From JAAXKN01 sp050258815 (GTDB lineage: Bacteria > Bacteroidota > Ignavibacteria > Ignavibacteriales > SURF-24): a DNA stretch of 64,000 bases. Positions 60,978 through 64,000 of this stretch are shown piece after piece. Below the pieces are notes generated by a model that was not told the origin of the DNA, searched no databases, and saw only the letters and a program-made list of their open reading frames with translations. Each line of letters begins with the position of its first letter. Positions within the stretch are counted from its first letter, which is position 1. The position numbers and the translations under genes are program-made. Where the stretch lies: the NCBI GenBank assembly GCA_050258815.1, contig JBLMZM010000070.1, positions 1-64,000 of the forward strand, in the 5' to 3' direction.

Positions 60978-61925
60978 ATGAGAGCAAACAATATCCTGGA
61001 AACAATAGGCAATACTCCCCTAGTAAGAATAAATAATCTTTTCAGCAACAGGGTCGAAGTATGGATGAAACTTGAAAGGGCAAATCCCGGCGGCAGCATC
61101 AAGGACAGAATTGCCCTGTCGATGATCGAGGATGCCGAAAAAAGGGGTATACTCCACCCCGGAAGCATCATCATTGAACCTACCTCGGGCAATACCGGAA
61201 TCGGACTTGCAATGGTAGCCGCTGTTAAAAAATATCAGCTCATCCTGGTAATGCCCGATTCCATGTCGATTGAACGCAGAAAAATTCTGGCGGCCTATGG
61301 AGCCAAGCTTGATCTTACACCCAGAGAAAAAGGCATGAAGGGAGCCATAGAACGGGCGCATGAACTGGTAAGGGAAAATAAAAATGCATGGATGCCCATG
61401 CAGTTCGACAATGAGGCCAATACAAGAGTGCACAGGGAAACAACGGCTCAGGAGATCATAAAAGATTTTCCTGAGGGCTTCGACTATCTGATTACGGGTG
61501 TAGGAACGGGAGGCCACATTACAGGATGTGCAGAAGTATTAAAGGAGAAATTCCCGAAGATTAAGGTGTTTGCCGTTGAGCCCACACAGTCGGCGGTAAT
61601 CGGTGGCGGAAAACCGGGCCCGCATCCGCTGCAGGGACTGGGAGCAGGTTTTATTCCGAGCATCATGCGCACGGATCTGCTGGATGGCACGATTGAAGTA
61701 TCAAAAGATGAGTCCTTTGAATATGCCGCAAGGGCGGCCAGGGAAGAAGGAATCTTTATAGGTATATCATCCGGCGCCGCACTTGCAGCAGTAGCAAAAA
61801 AAATACCCGAAATCCACGATGGCAAACGCATACTCACCTTCTGCTATGATACGGGTGAAAGATATCTTTCAATTGAAGGGTTGTTCGATACCGACTTTGA
61901 AAAGATAAAAGCCGAGAGGACTTAA
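60978..61925 (+). CDS. cysK: Cysteine synthase A (O-acetylserine sulfhydrylase)
   Basis: 315-residue PLP enzyme making cysteine from O-acetylserine and sulfide. Recognised by ETIGNTPLVRIN, the PLP-lysine motif PGGSIKDRIALSMI, TSGNTGIGLAMVAA, GVGTGGHITGCAEVL for the phosphate loop and SSGAALAA near the end. GAGAGG lies just upstream. It partners physically with serine acetyltransferase in other bacteria, and the cysE gene is adjacent. A clear terminator follows. Confidence 0.95.
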   Translation: MRANNILETIGNTPLVRINNLFSNRVEVWMKLERANPGGSIKDRIALSMIEDAEKRGILHPGSIIIEPTSGNTGIGLAMVAAVKKYQLILVMPDSMSIERRKILAAYGAKLDLTPREKGMKGAIERAHELVRENKNAWMPMQFDNEANTRVHRETTAQEIIKDFPEGFDYLITGVGTGGHITGCAEVLKEKFPKIKVFAVEPTQSAVIGGGKPGPHPLQGLGAGFIPSIMRTDLLDGTIEVSKDESFEYAARAAREEGIFIGISSGAALAAVAKKIPEIHDGKRILTFCYDTGERYLSIEGLFDTDFEKIKAERT

Positions 61926-61942
61926 AATAAAGATCAGATAAT

Positions 61943-61978
61943 AAGGACTCCAAAACGTAATAATGTTTTGGGGTCCTT
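61943..61978 (+). terminator. Rho-independent terminator after cysK
   Basis: AAGGACTCCAAAAC (61943-61956) pairs with GTTTTGGGGTCCTT (61965-61978) with one G-T pair; A and T runs flank it. It lies between the convergent cysK and rtcB genes. Confidence 0.75.
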
Positions 61979-61992
61979 GCCTTACCGGGGAT

Positions 61993-63447
61993 TTAACCTT
62001 TTATTACCCCCACGGGGCGAAGCTGGGCCACTCTCAAGGTAATGCCCGCATTATGCATTACGTTTACCACGTCTGATACATCCTTATAGGCTTCAGGCAT
62101 TTCTTCGGCAATGGTTTTATGCCCGTGTGCCTGAATTACAACTCCCCTTTTATTCAGTTCTTCAACGAGGTCGCGTCCCTTGGCATTTTTAAGTGCCTGG
62201 TGGCGGCTCTGCATGCGTCCTGCTCCGTGGCAGGAACTGCCAAAGGTTTCTTCCATCGCTTTTTGTGTACCCGACATGACATAAGAGTATCGTCCCATAT
62301 CCCCCGGAATAATAACCGGCTGGCCGGTTGTCCTGTACACTTCGGGCAGGCTCTTATTACCCGGTGCAAATGCACGCGTGGCACCCTTGCGGTGAACGCA
62401 GACTTTTTTCATTTTTCCATTAATATCGTGCTCTTCCACTTTTGCAATGTTGTGGCATACGTCATAAATAAGGTGGAAGCCGAGATCGGACTCTGACATG
62501 CTGAAGGTTTCCATCAGGCTCTTTTTTGCCAGGTGCATTATTACCTGTCTGTTATTCCAGGCAAAATTTGCGGCAGCCTGCATCGCCCCCAGGTAATCCT
62601 CTCCCTCGCCCGACCTGACGGGCGCGCACGCCAGCTGCTTATCCGGAAGTGAAATACCATATTTGTTGCCTGCCTTTAAGAGGACTTTAAGATAATCGTC
62701 GCAAACCTGGTAGCCAAGCCCCCTGGACCCGGTGTGTATAAGTATAACCAGCTGTCCTTTAAAGAGCCCGAAAATTCTTGCCGTCTGTTCGTCATAAATC
62801 TGTTCGACCACGTCAACTTCCATGAAATGATTTCCCGATCCCAGTGTTCCCACCTGATCGAGCCCCCTTTGGATGGCTCTTTCAAAGACTGCATCCGGGT
62901 CGGCTTGTGCAAGTCTGCCGTACTCTTCGGTAAAATCAGTATCCTCCTGCCTTCCGAAGCCATTCTGAACCGCCCAGTGGGAACCGTTTTTTAGTATCCG
63001 CTTCATTTCCGGCACCGATACCTTCTTAATTGCACCGCTGGCTCCAACTCCGGTGGGAATATTTTTAAACAGGTTCCCTACCAGTTTGGGAATCATTTTT
63101 TCTATGCTTTTGTATTCCAGTGATGTGGCTGCCAGCCTGACGCCGCAGTTTATATCATAGCCTACCCCGCCCGGTGAGATAACGCCCGAATCAAGATCGG
63201 TTGCCGCAACGCCCCCGATTGGAAAACCATACCCCCAGTGAATGTCGGGCATGGCAAGGCTGTATTTTTGTATCCCCGGAAGGTGCGCTACATTTATTAC
63301 CTGCTTTATTGGCTCATCGTTTTTAAGTTCCGCTTCGATCATCTTTTCCGAAATATAAATGCGCCCGGGCACCCGCATATTGCCGTGCCTGGGAACCTCC
63401 CAAAGCTCATTGCTTATTTTGTTTAGTTCAATTCCGTTAATTATCAT
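61993..63447 (-). CDS. rtcB: tRNA-splicing/RNA-repair ligase RtcB
   Basis: 484 residues. It joins RNA 2',3'-cyclic phosphate or 3'-phosphate ends to 5'-OH using GTP and Mn2+. Metal and guanylate-site regions are visible: DIHWGYGFPIGGVAATD, GGVGYDINCGVRLAAT (metal Cys), GSGNHFMEVDVV, THTGSRGLG-like HTGSRGLGYQV and SCHGAGRMQSR with the GMP-linked His downstream region. The start follows GGAGTAAAG. It is about 42 bases downstream of archease and forms a two-gene RNA-repair unit. Confidence 0.95.
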   Translation of the reverse strand: MIINGIELNKISNELWEVPRHGNMRVPGRIYISEKMIEAELKNDEPIKQVINVAHLPGIQKYSLAMPDIHWGYGFPIGGVAATDLDSGVISPGGVGYDINCGVRLAATSLEYKSIEKMIPKLVGNLFKNIPTGVGASGAIKKVSVPEMKRILKNGSHWAVQNGFGRQEDTDFTEEYGRLAQADPDAVFERAIQRGLDQVGTLGSGNHFMEVDVVEQIYDEQTARIFGLFKGQLVILIHTGSRGLGYQVCDDYLKVLLKAGNKYGISLPDKQLACAPVRSGEGEDYLGAMQAAANFAWNNRQVIMHLAKKSLMETFSMSESDLGFHLIYDVCHNIAKVEEHDINGKMKKVCVHRKGATRAFAPGNKSLPEVYRTTGQPVIIPGDMGRYSYVMSGTQKAMEETFGSSCHGAGRMQSRHQALKNAKGRDLVEELNKRGVVIQAHGHKTIAEEMPEAYKDVSDVVNVMHNAGITLRVAQLRPVGVIKG

Positions 63448-63489
63448 CTTTACTCCGGTCTCCGATGTTACTGTTTGATGCCTGAATTT

Positions 63490-63918
63490 TCAGATGTCAA
63501 AGACTATTCTTGTAGTAAACATTCCGGCTATTTTTTCGACTTTCATGTTATGGAATGTAACTGCCTTGATCTCTTCCTTCAGCCTGTGGATTTCCGGACT
63601 ATAATTTTCACCCTCAAGCCTGGCCTCAAGATGGTACATTTCATCCTCCTGCCTGATCGTAATGCCGCTTATCCTGTCGGTAATCCACCTGTTGACAAAC
63701 AGCAGATAATTCAGCTCACTTAAGAATCCAACCAACAGCTCCTCTATGGTAAGTTCAAACAAGCTTATATCCCTTATTCCGATTATATGGGGGATAAATT
63801 CTTCGAAAACCGTCTCCTGCCAGGCCATGGCAGAATTAAGAAATAGTTCTTCGTGAGAATGGCCCCTGACCTCAAAGGCAATGTCTGCCGTATGCTCTAA
63901 AAATCTGTAGTGCTTCAA
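63490..63918 (-). CDS. Archease, RtcB-activating protein
   Basis: 142 residues of the archease family (MKHYRFLEHTADIAFEVRGHSHEELFLNSA; C-terminal AVTFHNMKVE). Archease helps RtcB undergo multiple turnovers and accept other nucleotides. Acidic metal-binding residues (HTADIAFEV Asp and the C-terminal RIVFDI) are present. It precedes rtcB as in many bacteria and archaea. A TATATTTG -7-type box lies about 70 bases upstream at 63986-63993. Confidence 0.93.
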   Translation of the reverse strand: MKHYRFLEHTADIAFEVRGHSHEELFLNSAMAWQETVFEEFIPHIIGIRDISLFELTIEELLVGFLSELNYLLFVNRWITDRISGITIRQEDEMYHLEARLEGENYSPEIHRLKEEIKAVTFHNMKVEKIAGMFTTRIVFDI

Positions 63919-63985
63919 TTCTGCTCCATAGTCATAAAAAGCAAAATCAGCTTCATCTTTTTGTGAAGCCTTTATTAAATCTTAT

Positions 63986-63993
63986 CAAATATA
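63986..63993 (-). promoter_or_regulatory. TAnnTTTG-type -7 box upstream of archease-rtcB
   Basis: TATATTTG on the minus strand fits the consensus; its -33 element would lie outside the window. It would give a leader of about 60 bases. Confidence 0.4.
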
Positions 63994-64000
63994 CTCTGTT

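Noticed and set aside
61020..61517. Long minus-strand frame of 165 codons inside cysK.
   Set aside because: It is a shadow of the strongly conserved cysK coding sequence and encodes no recognisable protein.
1..64000. CRISPR arrays, tRNA or rRNA genes, insertion sequences, integrases, phage genes.
   Set aside because: None recognised on either strand by reading; no regularly spaced repeats or transposase motifs seen. A tRNAscan or ISfinder search would be decisive.

Overview
The window reads as a chromosomal segment of a Gram-negative bacterium of the Bacteroidota/Chlorobi superphylum, most likely an Ignavibacteria-type anaerobe or facultative anaerobe. Four lines of evidence support this. 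(1) Four intergenic sites carry TTG-N20-TAnnTTTG, the Bacteroidota-type housekeeping promoter. (2) IspG is the long form with a central insertion. (3) There are many secreted proteins and lipoproteins plus outer-membrane beta-barrels. (4) A complete Hdr/Flx-type electron-transfer operon is present. The exact species cannot be read from the window. I saw no tRNA, 5S/16S/23S rRNA, CRISPR array, transposase, integrase or phage gene, so this is mostly core genome with a few lineage-specific loci.

Layout. 1-9.6 kb: a cut-off secreted C45-type amidohydrolase, L-asparaginase, a lipoprotein FKBP isomerase, a cyclic-nucleotide-domain/aspartase fusion, a DUF1761 membrane protein, a secreted GH20 hexosaminidase, an isochorismatase-type hydrolase and a DJ-1/PfpI protein. 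9.7-16.5 kb: ispG, a promoter-leader-terminator element, nif3 with its zinc-ribbon partner, and a metal P-type ATPase convergent with a metal-binding lipoprotein. 17.1-21.4 kb: the RNase P RNA gene (rnpB), then recJ, yebC, ruvC and ruvA (recombination and repair). 21.4-30 kb, minus strand: an FAH-family hydrolase, a secreted protein of unknown function, clpX translationally coupled to a TPR protein, glycogen phosphorylase, and a small ABM-fold protein.

30.4-37.4 kb, plus strand: hdrC-hdrB-hdrA-mvhD, two dicluster iron-sulfur proteins and a FAD/NAD oxidoreductase. Together they look like an FlxABCD-HdrABC complex that couples NADH oxidation to ferredoxin and disulfide reduction. 37.6-47.1 kb: a slipin, a membrane-anchored amidase, a 71-residue orphan, an MFS transporter, the tRNA t6A synthase Sua5, an SDR dehydrogenase, a second GH20 enzyme and an orphan helical protein. 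47.1-52.7 kb, minus strand: a patatin/POTRA/barrel (type Vd-like) protein and the rpmH-rnpA-yidD-yidC operon.

53-60 kb is an envelope-oriented, poorly characterised stretch. It holds a secreted papain-like peptidase, a small membrane-anchored protein, a strongly structured intergenic region, two orphan lipoproteins, an outer-membrane barrel fused to a transglutaminase-like domain, and a FecR-like protein. The last four are co-directional and partly overlapping; this is my best candidate for an undescribed system. 60-64 kb holds the cysteine-synthesis pair cysE-cysK and the RNA-repair pair archease-rtcB. Several genes start at TTG behind a strong GGAGG-type site, so start calls matter in this genome.
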